In this document: one piece after another, positions 50,901 through 59,344 of the stretch
Layout of the letters: each line of letters begins with the position of its first letter
Numbering within the stretch: position 1 is the first letter of the stretch
From: Chamaea fasciata
Lineage: Eukaryota > Chordata > Aves > Passeriformes > Sylviidae
Length of the DNA: 64,000 nucleotides
Direction: 5' to 3'
NCBI GenBank assembly: GCA_029207755.1
Contig: JARCOQ010000002.1
Location: 82,772,317-82,836,316, forward strand
The notes under the pieces: generated by a model
Seen by the model: the letters and a program-made list of their open reading frames with translations, nothing else
Told to the model about the DNA's origin: nothing
Databases searched by the model: none
Program-made: the position numbers and the translations under genes

Positions 50901-53900
50901 ACCACCCACTGACCAATGGCAGAGCCCACTTCCCAAACCCAAACCAGCTCCCCTTCTGGTAACTCCCTCAGTTCATATAACAATTCTGTGGTGTGAAATA
51001 TCCCTTTGGTCAGTTTGGGTCACCTGCCCCAGTTATGCTCCCCCCCCCAGTCGTTTTGGTTTTGTGGTTTAATTTTTATGGCATACCTCCTCACTGAAAG
51101 ATCATGAGACATGTAAACAAAGAAAAGTCCTTGACTTGGGAAAAACACAAATTACCAAATAACCAAAGCATCAGTGTGTTATCAATACCATATTGATTCC
51201 AAATCCAAAACATAGCACTGCAACAGCTATGGAGAAGGAATTAGCTCTACCCTAGCTGAAACCAGGAGAGGTCAATATTAGTGTTTTGCTCTGCATAGAC
51301 ATCTGCCTGCTTTTGCTGAGGAAATGAGAACCTCCTAGTCAGCTCTGCAGACACACTGCCATCTATAAAGCCTTTAAAACCTAAATTCTACAAAAAGTCT
51401 AGAGAAATATGGGTGCCCTGCTCTCCCAAAGCACTAATACACCAAGAAACAATTATATCAAAGATATGGTTCCTGTATTATATTTGCTTTTCAGACATCT
51501 GAGTACTATTTGGAAATTATGTGAGAAGAGTATGTCCAAGGAAAACTAACTTCTCAGAATTTATTTTAAAATGCTCCACTGAAAGTCATCTATGATTTGA
51601 ACCCAAACTCCTTCTGGAAGCACTCTGTGGAAATGCAATATATAATCTTCCTCACTGGACACTACTGTGGTTATTCTGAATAAATCAGGCTCTGAAACAA
51701 AGAATATGATTTGCAGGAAGTATGCTTACCCATTAAAGATATCGGGGAGAACAGAAGTAATGTTACAGAGAGTTACAATACTAGCATTGAAAACAGAGAA
51801 TGGTCTTGACAATAAAATGGCCTTCTACGAACCCCATGTTGGATGAACAATTCAAACATCAGATCTGAACAGACTGTCAGGCACCTTCTGTTCATGACCA
51901 TTGCAAACTTAAAACCACATTAAGAAAAGAAAAAAATGAGCGCAATTCCCTTTCCAATATCCCTCTGCAAGCTGCTACCAAAGCTGACTGGTGTCGCTGC
52001 TCATTCACCATGTCTCGCCCAAATGCATGTGTGAGGAAAAATAAATGGATTGTGTCATCTCTTAAAAATTAAATGGAAACCCATACTTCTTCTTGTGACA
52101 CTCTCGGTGCTTTCAGGTACTTTGATCAAATGCTTACAAACTCCCAACACGGGTTAGTCACTTGTTACAGGCATCTAGGCCATGACTGGGAACCACACCT
52201 CCAAGGCTTAAGTAAATCATGGGTTAACTGCTCTTGAAGCCCATTTTATGCTGGATTGCACAAAATTGCTTCAGTTGTGAGGCTTCCCCTGCACCCAGCA
52301 GAACTCAGCAACAGGCTTTTCAGTTCACACCCATCACTTAGGGAGTCAGAAGACCCACTGCTCAGAAACACAGAGCTATGATTTTTTAAAAACCAGGAGG
52401 GAACTACTGTGCCCTGTCTTCCCTGCAAAAGTACATTAAATCTTTTACAGCAAACAGCATGGAACGAGGGCCAGCATCCCCTCTAACCAGACAACAGCTA
52501 GCGTTTTCCTAGATTTTTGGTGTCCCTCCCAACCCATCTCAGAGGCCAAGTTTGAAATTCCATTGTCTAACACTTGAGTTTATGTGAATTGTAAATTATG
52601 CAAGAGTTTTTCCATCATGTTGAGGGTCAAATCATCTTTCTTTACTCTCTTTTGAAAGGATCTAGTAAATTCTATTCCCAGAAGCACCCCCAAGCATTAA
52701 GGCTTACTCTACCATTGTAGCTCTCATGGACAGGCCTTCAGCAAACACACTTACAAAGCAGCAGGTTTGCACCTAAAATCACCTCATAAATAATAAAAAT
52801 TTAAATTCGAATGTGACCTATTACAAGTGTAATACAGCCACATAGTATCTGAGCATAGTTTATCTTTGTATGGATGTTTGACAGTATGTGCAAAAGACTG
52901 CCCATTTACAGGGGATGAAGCTCCAGGAACAGAATTTGGTGAGCTCATCCTGGAAAGACAGAATTTTTCTTGTTAATACATTGCAACCTGGGCATGAAGT
53001 TTCTGAACTAAGAAACTTACCTTATAGTCAAGTGTAGAAACTTAAGGCAGGTTTTCTTTGGGTTCTGGTTGGTTGAGGGATTTTTGGCAGCAAAGTAAAT
53101 AAAAGGCAACATAAATTTCAAATGGAAATGAAACTACAGTTCCAGGCACATATACCAACTGGACTGAGAAACTTAAAATGTTAAAATGCTGTGATAGTCA
53201 GGAATATGTGTAGAACTAAATTTGTAGTTCTCAAACATCCACACAATTTGGACAAGCAATGCAGTAAATCCTAATGTTAAAATCCCCTACTCCCCTGAAA
53301 TTATTTTAATGAATTATCCAGGACTCAAGCAAATTAAATGTACATTTCGTTTAGGTAGCCATGAATCTTCCTAGCCTCCTTTTACAAGCATGTATAAGAA
53401 AATCCAGGAAATTGGATACTAAATCAACGCTACCTAACATCATGCCTCTGACAGTATCTCATGAGCCAGAAGAATGTGCAAGAACATGTCAAGCTTCCTT
53501 CTGGTTGCTAATCAGACATAAGCTTTGGATTTTGGGGTTAATCCTAACAATCAATTTTTAAAGTGGCATTAATTTATACAGATATTTTTAAAAATCTGTA
53601 CTTGCTATCATCTGTCCAATTCCTTTTTTAATCTTGTTTAATTCTCAGTCTCAACAACTTCCTGTAGCAGATGAGCTTCACAGCCTAATTGCATGAAAAG
53701 GATATCCTTTTAATTGCTACAGATTTTCTAACTTTTGGCCTCATTTATCAATGCCCATGGCTGCCTTTTCTCTCCAGTTCTTCCATCACAAGGACAGGCA
53801 GGACTGAAGCAGTCTAGCTCTGCTGTTTCCAACCCACTCATACTTTACTGTTATGCCTGCTCATTCACTTCAAAGGTGAAATAAGCTCAGTCTTTTCACA

Positions 53901-56877
53901 AGTAAGCTCTTCCACACCTTTCTGCATTTGGGTCACCTCTTCCTGAAGAGTTCAAATAGCCTGACACAGTATCTCAAAGGAAAAAAAAACAGCATAGAAG
54001 TAACTGATGAGTTTGCACCTCCCACCTTACGTATCTTTTTTAAATAAACTAACCCAAGCCGGCTAAAAAGTAGCTCATGGATAACCCCTTTGCCAGAGGT
54101 CTTGGGAAGCCTGTACACGTCCCAGATAATTCAGAATTTTCTAAGGTAAGCATGCACATAAAAGTGACATCTCTTATTACAGACGGTACGCGGAAAGCAG
54201 TATAATTTAACCACGTTGCCCATTCATTCACAGAACAAATTCAAGCACTTTCAACCTGCAAAAACAGTCCATTTGCCGCCAAGAGTCTAGTCTTACAGGG
54301 TGCTTCTCAGGATCAAGACCGACAATTTATGTGGCAGTTAAATGCCACTAAAAAGTTTCACGTACCCAAGCAATGAATGCAGACCATTTACTTCCAGAAG
54401 ACAAGCTGCATTTCACATGATAATACAGCTGTCACAATCAGCAATGAAGAATTAAAAACTACTCTTGCTGTGAGATTCAAAACTCCATTTGCAAAGAGAA
54501 GTAAAATATTGCCATGTTATATGGAAAGGGTTGAAAAAAAAGCACAAAGCTAACTTAACTTCTTTGCAGTTTCAAGAGGGAGACAGGATTGAAAAAAAGA
54601 TATACGTAAAATTGAGTGTCATAAAGATCTTAGGTTCTTTTGTGACCCCACAAGCATAAGGGAAAAGACGCAGTCAGTCATTCAGAACAGTCCAGCTAAT
54701 GGGTTTTCCTTGCAAAAATGATTCCCACTACTCTGCCATCATTTTCTGCCACAGCTTTCTTGGAGACAGGAAGCTGCCAAGTACAGGCTTCATGCTGAGC
54801 CAGACATCCAAATGCCTCCTACCCTGCTGCTCCCACACAGCCTACTGCAGAGAGCTGTGAGTCCCTCCTGTCTAAGTTTAAATCCACTGAGAGGAACACC
54901 ACAAATGGTATGTGGCCAACATCATCATAAGTCTCCAAAGCAGCTATGACTTTGTATTACAGGTGTGCCTCTAACTCCAGCACCGTTAATTTATTCATAC
55001 TAAATGCTAAAGCTAATTGGATAACAAGATTTTTAAATCACCATTGCAGTAGTTTGTGATAGATTGTAATCCAGAAGCAGAGCAGCGAGAAAGAGACACA
55101 GCCTTGCTTTTGACATTACCTACAGAGGCACCATGGTCTGAAGAAGCCTCATTACAGGCTTCCCTTGTTGTCACCTTCTTCTCCAAGGAGGAGTCTGGAG
55201 TAAGTTTAAACCAGGTCCAAGCCAGTAACATCTCTTCTGGATTGATACAGGCTCTGGAAATGGGCTTGGACATTTGCACTGTAACATGACACCTCTTGGC
55301 CTGGCAGTAACACCAGAAGACCTCGCTCCACTGAGGCCATTCCCAAACCCACCTGGATTCTTGAAGCACCTGGAAGGCAATTCAAGGCAGAGCAGTCCTT
55401 AGGTGCAGACACTCATCACTTTTTACAGGCAACCTCAGAGGACACCAGCATATTTAGGTAAGTCCTGAACTGGCATATGCACTCACTACTTGCTTGCTGG
55501 AGTACCAAACCCAAGCTTTTATTTGGGGAGAACCCAGGTACTCAGGTTGGGCTGATGATGGTAGAGGAAGGAGAAGAAAGCCTATGTATTCACGTCCAAT
55601 TTATTTGAAAAACCAAGGCTTATTAGCATGAAAGAAAAATAAATGCATGAAGACCATGAACAAAAATATTTCCAAATAGCTATTTATAGCTTTGACCTTC
55701 TAGATTTTCTGCATCACTAACTCAAGAAACAGGCCGCTGCCTGGCAAGCAGAGGTGAATGAAAGGAGAGCAATGCCAACTTGTTACAGAGGGGCCTTGCT
55801 AAAGAGATGCTGTCAACCTGAAAATTTAAATTTCTAATAGATATTAGACAACTACTACAAAAAGCTTGTGAGATTACAACAAGATTTTTGGAAGGGTGTG
55901 TAGTGGGGTCCCTTTTATGCATTTGCTTTGCACACTTGTCACCACTTGATGCATAAATAATCAATTTCAATGCTCTGCTGACAAAAGCATTTCATGTAAT
56001 ACACTTCCCAGCATATGCTTTTCAAGGGGTTGGAGGGAGTGCTTGCTCTTAGCAGAACAAAAGCAAAAATGTAAAGAAGAGCCAGAAGTCTTATGTACAA
56101 GAGGTACAGTACTACTGTCACCTTCCCTTCCATTCCCCTTCCAGAACTGAATTTGTTTCAGGGATCTTTTAAACATTGTACTCAGGAGACTCTTTCCAAA
56201 GAGGATATACACTAAAGTTCGGGATTTCTTTCCCTTTTTTTTTTTTTTCCTTCTTTTTTCCTCCCCAGGAGGAGAATTTTAAACCAAATACGACAAAGAG
56301 ATTTCAGTATTACTAGAAGAATTACATTATTAACAGACTTTTTCAATTTCAAGTGTATATTCCAGATTTTGTTCTTCAAAGTTTCATATTTTCAAGCATT
56401 AAAGGAATCAAGATTTTGCCTTGGAACTGGTAAAGGGCAGCAAAGATGATCTCAAAATGAGGAACTGAAAACACTGCACACTTTAATTCCTAGAAGTTAT
56501 GTAAACAGAACACTTGCATGCTACATAGCTGGACCACATCTTCATAATTATTTTAATGTATATATGCACCTAGAGAAAGAATGGAGCAAACTGAAAGAAA
56601 GCTAATAATAATAATAATAGGGCAATCCATAAGATGAAGAGTTGCAAGAAGAAACTGGATGGCTGGGCAGAAAGAAGGGATTGGTAAGGGACTAGCACTG
56701 TGGTGTATCTCAAACAGCAACAAGCCTGGCAATATATTTGCTTCAGCTCCCATTTGCACAGCTTGACTGGTAACAAGGCTACTGCCTGGGCACATATGAG
56801 CAACACTTACAAGACCTCAGTAGCCACAAGCTGTTTTAAGATTTAAATTCTTACAGAACCATAATCCCCATAACAAC

Positions 56878-56926
<49 letters not shown>

Positions 56927-59333
56927 CAGCTTAGTGGATTTTTCTTAACCTTCTTGGTGGTGGCAAATAAAACACTATGTAGCTAGTTTTAGCCAACTTT
57001 ACTTTTTAGAACTTTTTTTGCATTTTCTTTTAGAAATAAGTGAGGTTTCTTGAATTGCCTTGCAATAAGAACTAAGCTTCCAAAAAAATGACATGTTCTG
57101 TATCATTTACCTTGTTCTTACGACACCAAACCCACCTAGTTAGCAGCACTTATAAAAGAAGCATGAAGCATGCTTGCTGAATAGCTTAAGCTATAAGAGC
57201 ACAATCTACATATTTCACACAACCTTGTACAGCAGTAACCACTCAGATAAAAAGCTGTTGGTATAGTAAACAACTTCTGGGACATAACTTTAAATTCTAT
57301 AAAAATAAAGTGGGGTTTTCCAGTCTTTTTTCAGCAGTCATACTAAAATTCTGAAGGACTCATTCAGAGGCAATGAGATAACAAGTAAGGGGAATTAGCT
57401 ACAAGAAATATTTCTCCAATTTGCAGTTAGTATCTGACTTCAGCCCTTAAGAAAGCAAGCATAAAATCTGAAGAAGGCAGACAACAAATCTCCCACTAAG
57501 AGGGGCTATCAATGGAATGGTCGACAGGATTGTGCATAAATGTCAATTTAGTAAATGGGTTGGTACAGGTCCAGTGACAGTGGTGTTAAGTGTTGAGGTT
57601 CTAACAGGTGGAGATGGCAGAGTAAACAAAAAAAGCTACATGGACAGTAAAAAGCCAAGAGTAACAAAGCAGCAGAATCAACACTGCAGATGCATATGCT
57701 ACCCACTGAAGTGTGCCACTGTTTCATCCTGAAGCAGAAAGACAGTACCCTTCCCAAACACATACATATGAACCACTTTTCTGTGCTATGCTCTCAAGGG
57801 GTAAGACCATACCAGCTTTTGCCACTTTCAAAATGGTATTAAAATTCCAGGGAAAGAACAAACTACATGTTACTACCTGCAAATCCTGTAAGTCATTTTG
57901 GTCAATCAAACACCAGAGTTCCTGTAACACTCACACAAGTGAGGAAAGTGCAGGTTCAGAGAATTTGACAGGCGACAAAAGGACTCATCAGCACGAATTT
58001 CATAGCTCTCTTCTTCAAGGCTTAGAAACATGAAAACTCTGTGAAAGAAAACTAGCTGTGACCAACCCAGTTCTTACCTCAGCAGGCTTCTTTTGCTCAT
58101 TTGCTGGTGTTTTTGACTTGCTCCTGTATTTAGAACAAGAAGAAAAGGAAGTGGAAGGACCTGTTAAAAAAATAAAAAAAGAAGAAATAAAAAAGGATCA
58201 TTATAGCTCGGTTCAATTCATCTAATTTCTCCAGTAAAACACAAGGCACTCCAATCCCTTGAATTATAATTTTTTGACAAGATGTGGGCAAAAAAAAACC
58301 TGTTAGGCAGTCTGTAGGCTTAATTTCAGCTCCTCCTGCTCCACTCGTTCTTTATAAAACCACAGCACACCAAGTTTATGGGTACATTCTGCTCTGCCCA
58401 ATACAAGCATGAGTAAACAGAAACAAGCAGACAGACTGCTTTCCTTCATTAAGTTCCCTTCTAACAAAGTGAAAGGAAGAGTAAAATAGAGTTTGAACAT
58501 GCTCAAAAAAAATCCCGAAGAACAAAGCAATGATACTAAAATGTGCTAATGAGAGTTGCAAAAAGCCACAGTGTGGTATCTTACATGTTTGTGGCAAAAT
58601 GTTACTTCAGCAGAGGATACATCAATGACTTGCAATGAGTATGACAATGAATCATTATCTATAGAGCTTTTAGACAGGCACAGGCTTATAAGAAACAAAC
58701 AAGACCCTGCCACACAGGGTTGTTCTGTTTTGGGTTTCTTGCAGATAAAATGGGAAGATATTCAGGTAGATGTCTGCCAATAACACTTAAAATGTAACTT
58801 TAGTGAATTGTTGAATAAATTGAAGTGGAGTTGATCAAGAACCAGCAAGAGATAACAATCAATATACTGATTATAATTCTAACACATTAATGCTCGAGTA
58901 ACTTGCCACCCAACTATTCTAACGTTGAAGTTCTGCATACCATGAGACAACAGGATTCTTTTTTAAAATATAATCACAGAATAGAATCCTGGGCAGTAAA
59001 ATTTCCCTTGATTTACAAATTGCTTCTTGGCAACTATGAATGAGAAAGATACAAAAGTTTCTCTTGAAATTCAAAATATACTCAAAGCTCCCCTTAAAAG
59101 AGCCTTTGCCTTATTTTCCTCCTGTAACATGATTTAGAGCACCAAAGACCACAAATGCAAAAAGAAATCAATCAAGAAATATATTTTTTTGGAATTTTAA
59201 GAGGTGAAGCGGTTTGCCCTCAAACCACAGAAGGAAACCACAAGGGGGTGACAGACCAAAGAAAAACTGGCAGGTATTACTTACTCTCATTGTCTGAACT
59301 GTCACTGGTGCTTAGATGCCTGTGGCGTTTCAT
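29100..59333 (-). CDS. JADE3: JADE3 / PHF16, PHD-finger scaffold of the HBO1 histone acetyltransferase complex; whole coding span
   Basis: Minus-strand join of 59285-59333, 58078-58160, 47334-47491, 45314-45504, 43010-43221, 40307-40474, 34260-34376, 33330-33803, 31444-31561 and 29100-29992: 2463 nt, 820 residues (human 823). JADE proteins scaffold the nuclear HBO1 (KAT7)-ING4/5-MEAF6 complex and direct histone H4 acetylation. Order of domains: an enhancer-of-polycomb-like N-terminal region (residues ~20-200), a C4HC3 PHD finger (Cys205, 208, 222, 225, His230, Cys233, 246, 249), a Zn knuckle plus extended PHD finger (~257-370, starting Cys257/Cys260 and His278/Cys281), then a long Ser-rich tail ending in an acidic [19 protein letters not shown] patch (~759-777). 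The tail and N-terminus ([11 protein letters not shown]) match JADE3 rather than JADE1 or JADE2, and the JADE3-RGN neighbourhood agrees. All zinc ligands are retained. No frameshift was seen. Confidence 0.97.
29993..31443 (-). other. JADE3: JADE3 intron between coding exons 9 and 10
   Basis: A 1.45-kb intron, donor GTAATC and acceptor CTGTAG. Read-through from exon 9 meets a stop after nine codons at 31415. No canonical polyadenylation hexamer was noticed inside it. Confidence 0.9.
31444..31561 (-). CDS. JADE3: JADE3 coding exon 9
   Basis: Residues 485-523, [20 protein letters not shown] to LINQEIAA, a basic, probably helical segment. The acceptor is CTTCCACAG and the exon itself opens with GTAAGAAAT; the donor is GCAG followed by GTAATC. 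Length 118 nt. Confidence 0.97.
31562..33329 (-). other. JADE3: JADE3 intron between coding exons 8 and 9
   Basis: A 1.8-kb intron, donor GTAAGAATT and acceptor CCACAG, containing a CR1 element at about 31725-32069. Read-through from exon 8 meets a stop after five codons. Confidence 0.9.
31725..32069 (+). mobile_element. CR1 LINE 3'-end fragment
   Basis: Close match to the avian CR1 3' end as I know it. Landmarks are 'gttcagccttgagaaggct', 'gcaacaggttgcccagagaa', 'ggccccatccctgaagtgtt', 'tttgagcaacctggtctcat', 'ggaactagatggtctttaag' and 'cccttccaacccaaaccatt'. It is antisense to JADE3. It looks younger than the other CR1 copies in this window. Confidence 0.92.
33330..33803 (-). CDS. JADE3: JADE3 coding exon 8
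   Basis: Residues 327-484. It completes the extended PHD finger ([20 protein letters not shown] to SYCLKH), then a variable linker, then the conserved [20 protein letters not shown] and [20 protein letters not shown] segments, ending MHLRQDLER. The acceptor is TTGTGTGCAG before TGCTCC; the donor is AGAGG followed by GTAAGA. Length 474 nt, phase 0 on both sides. Confidence 0.97.
33804..34259 (-). other. JADE3: JADE3 intron between coding exons 7 and 8
   Basis: A short 456-bp intron, donor GTATGT and acceptor GTGCAG. No recognised content. Confidence 0.9.
34260..34376 (-). CDS. JADE3: JADE3 coding exon 7
   Basis: Residues 288-326, [20 protein letters not shown] to KLKTGACIQ, the middle of the extended PHD finger with zinc-ligand cysteines at CSLC and ACIQC. 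The acceptor is a 17-T tract followed by ACAG; the donor is CAG followed by GTATGT. Length 117 nt, phase 0 on both sides. Confidence 0.97.
34381..34397. repeat. Poly-A/poly-T homopolymer at a splice acceptor
   Basis: Seventeen A residues on the plus strand. On the JADE3 sense strand they form the polypyrimidine tract four bases before coding exon 7. Confidence 0.9.
34653..34981 (+). mobile_element. Degenerate solo LTR, avian ERVL type
   Basis: It starts 'tggcctggttccagccagga' then 'gagggttaatttttgcagta', has 'ggagggagcatggctaggac' and 'ctataccagctcacatcatt', and ends 'aaattgttcttatcttgatc' then 'aagggaggggggagtgatg'. These follow the layout of avian ERVL LTRs from memory, with internal deletions. 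No internal retroviral region is adjacent, so it looks like a solo LTR. Confidence 0.65.
35091..35230. repeat. T-rich low-complexity tract with GG/GGG islands
   Basis: Runs of 4-13 T separated by GG or GGG over about 140 bp. Long open frames here encode only Phe/Gly/Trp or Lys/Asn/Gln and are artefacts of composition. Confidence 0.9.
38816..38831. repeat. 16-bp perfect palindrome
   Basis: CATGCCTGCAGGCATG, self-complementary across all 16 bases. Intronic. Confidence 0.85.
39356..39456. repeat. A-rich low-complexity tract with CC islands
   Basis: About 100 bp of A runs broken by C, CC and then CCCCC/CCCCCC islands. Compositionally it is the complement of the T/G tract at 35091-35230 in the same intron. 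Confidence 0.9.
40307..40474 (-). CDS. JADE3: JADE3 coding exon 6
   Basis: Residues 232-287. It completes the first PHD finger ([18 protein letters not shown]) and starts the Zn-knuckle/extended PHD ([19 protein letters not shown] to [13 protein letters not shown]). The acceptor is TTTCTCCAAG before GCTTGC; the donor is CCAGAG followed by GTAAAA. Length 168 nt, phase 0 on both sides. Confidence 0.97.
40475..43009 (-). other. JADE3: JADE3 intron between coding exons 5 and 6
   Basis: A 2.5-kb intron, donor GTTAGT and acceptor CCAAG. A C-rich run lies near 41821-41833 (mostly CCCCCCTCCCCCC). No recognised gene or transposon. Confidence 0.85.
43010..43221 (-). CDS. JADE3: JADE3 coding exon 5
   Basis: Residues 162-231. 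The segment [20 protein letters not shown] to [14 protein letters not shown] leads into the first half of the PHD finger ([19 protein letters not shown], then DKCNICVHQ). The acceptor is TCTCTGTTGTAG; the donor is CATCAG followed by GTTAGT. Length 212 nt. Confidence 0.97.
43222..45313 (-). other. JADE3: JADE3 intron between coding exons 4 and 5
   Basis: A 2.1-kb intron, donor GTAATT and acceptor TTGTAG. The 44.1-44.9 kb part is less AT-rich and looks like it might be a very old repeat, but I cannot name it. Confidence 0.85.
45314..45504 (-). CDS. JADE3: JADE3 coding exon 4
   Basis: Residues 98-160 in the EPL-like region: [20 protein letters not shown], then [20 protein letters not shown] and [14 protein letters not shown]. 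The acceptor is TTTTCACTCACAG; the donor is AATGG followed by GTAATT. Length 191 nt. Confidence 0.96.
45505..47333 (-). other. JADE3: JADE3 intron between coding exons 3 and 4
   Basis: A 1.8-kb AT-rich intron, donor GTATTG and acceptor CTCACAG. No recognised content. Confidence 0.9.
47334..47491 (-). CDS. JADE3: JADE3 coding exon 3
   Basis: Residues 45-96 plus two bases of Arg97: [20 protein letters not shown], then [20 protein letters not shown] and [12 protein letters not shown]. This is the conserved opening of the EPL-like domain. The acceptor is TTTCCTGCAG before GTGTTC; the donor is TCTCAG followed by GTATTG. Length 158 nt. Confidence 0.96.
50690..51050 (-). mobile_element. LTR of avian ERVL type, minus orientation
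   Basis: Read on the minus strand: 'ccaaactgaccaaagggata', a 'gtgtgcaactgtattatgca' segment, a T/ATTATT-rich stretch, 'ttattaaactgttcttatct' and a closing G-rich part. These are landmarks of the abundant avian ERVL LTR family, recalled from memory. The 'attaaactgttcttatctca' element probably holds its polyadenylation region. No gag/pol sequence flanks it, so it is a solo or truncated LTR, in sense orientation with JADE3. Confidence 0.75.
53625..53960 (+). repeat. Possible ancient interspersed repeat
   Basis: The passage 'gtagcagatgagcttcacag' followed by 'cctaattgcatgaaaaggat' resembles a LINE-like motif seen in many vertebrate genomes. The match is from memory and weak; family is not assigned. 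Confidence 0.25.
56605..56619. repeat. (TAA)n microsatellite
   Basis: About five TAA/AAT trinucleotide units in a JADE3 intron. Confidence 0.85.
56883..56925. repeat. 43-nt poly-A run
   Basis: An uninterrupted run of 43 A. No transposon or processed transcript was recognised directly upstream, so it is classed as a homopolymer. Length may be unstable or mis-assembled. Confidence 0.9.
58078..58160 (-). CDS. JADE3: JADE3 coding exon 2
   Basis: Completes Ser17 and encodes residues 18-44, [20 protein letters not shown] then EQKKPAE. This is a basic Ser-rich stretch, about three residues shorter than in human JADE3. The acceptor is TTTTTTAACAG; the donor is GCTGAG followed by GTAAGA. Length 83 nt. 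Confidence 0.95.
58161..59284 (-). other. JADE3: JADE3 intron between coding exons 1 and 2
   Basis: A 1.1-kb AT-rich intron, donor GTAAGT and acceptor AACAG. Nothing recognised. Confidence 0.9.
59285..59333 (-). CDS. JADE3: JADE3 coding exon 1 (start codon)
   Basis: Encodes [16 protein letters not shown] and the first base of Ser17. The exon extends upstream to 59344, where the acceptor TTCTGTCTTTAG lies, so 11 nt of 5' UTR are included and the rest must come from an upstream exon. The base at -3 is A, a favourable context. [11 protein letters not shown] is the N-terminus of vertebrate JADE3, which supports the start. The donor is GAGA followed by GTAAGT. Confidence 0.95.
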
Positions 59334-59343
59334 CCTGACGCAT
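59302..59343 (-). other. Upstream ORF overlapping the JADE3 start codon
   Basis: An ATG at 59341-59343, ten bases before the JADE3 ATG and out of frame with it, opens 13 codons and stops with TGA at 59302-59304. It overlaps the main start. Whether ribosomes use it depends on the missing upstream exon's last bases, which set its context. Confidence 0.6.
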
Positions 59344-59344
59344 C

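Larger units (their letters stand above)
47492..58077 (-). other. JADE3: JADE3 intron between coding exons 2 and 3
   Basis: The largest internal intron, 10.6 kb, donor GTAAGA and acceptor CTGCAG. It contains a minus-strand ERVL-type LTR (about 50690-51050), a possible ancient repeat (about 53625-53960), a (TAA)n microsatellite (56605-56619) and a 43-nt poly-A (56883-56925). No coding exon fits within it, since the protein is continuous without one. Confidence 0.9.

Noticed and set aside
29100..59333. Assignment to JADE1 or JADE2 instead of JADE3
   Set aside because: The N-terminus, the C-terminal [19 protein letters not shown] patch with its SHSS.QR end, and the adjacent RGN gene all fit JADE3.
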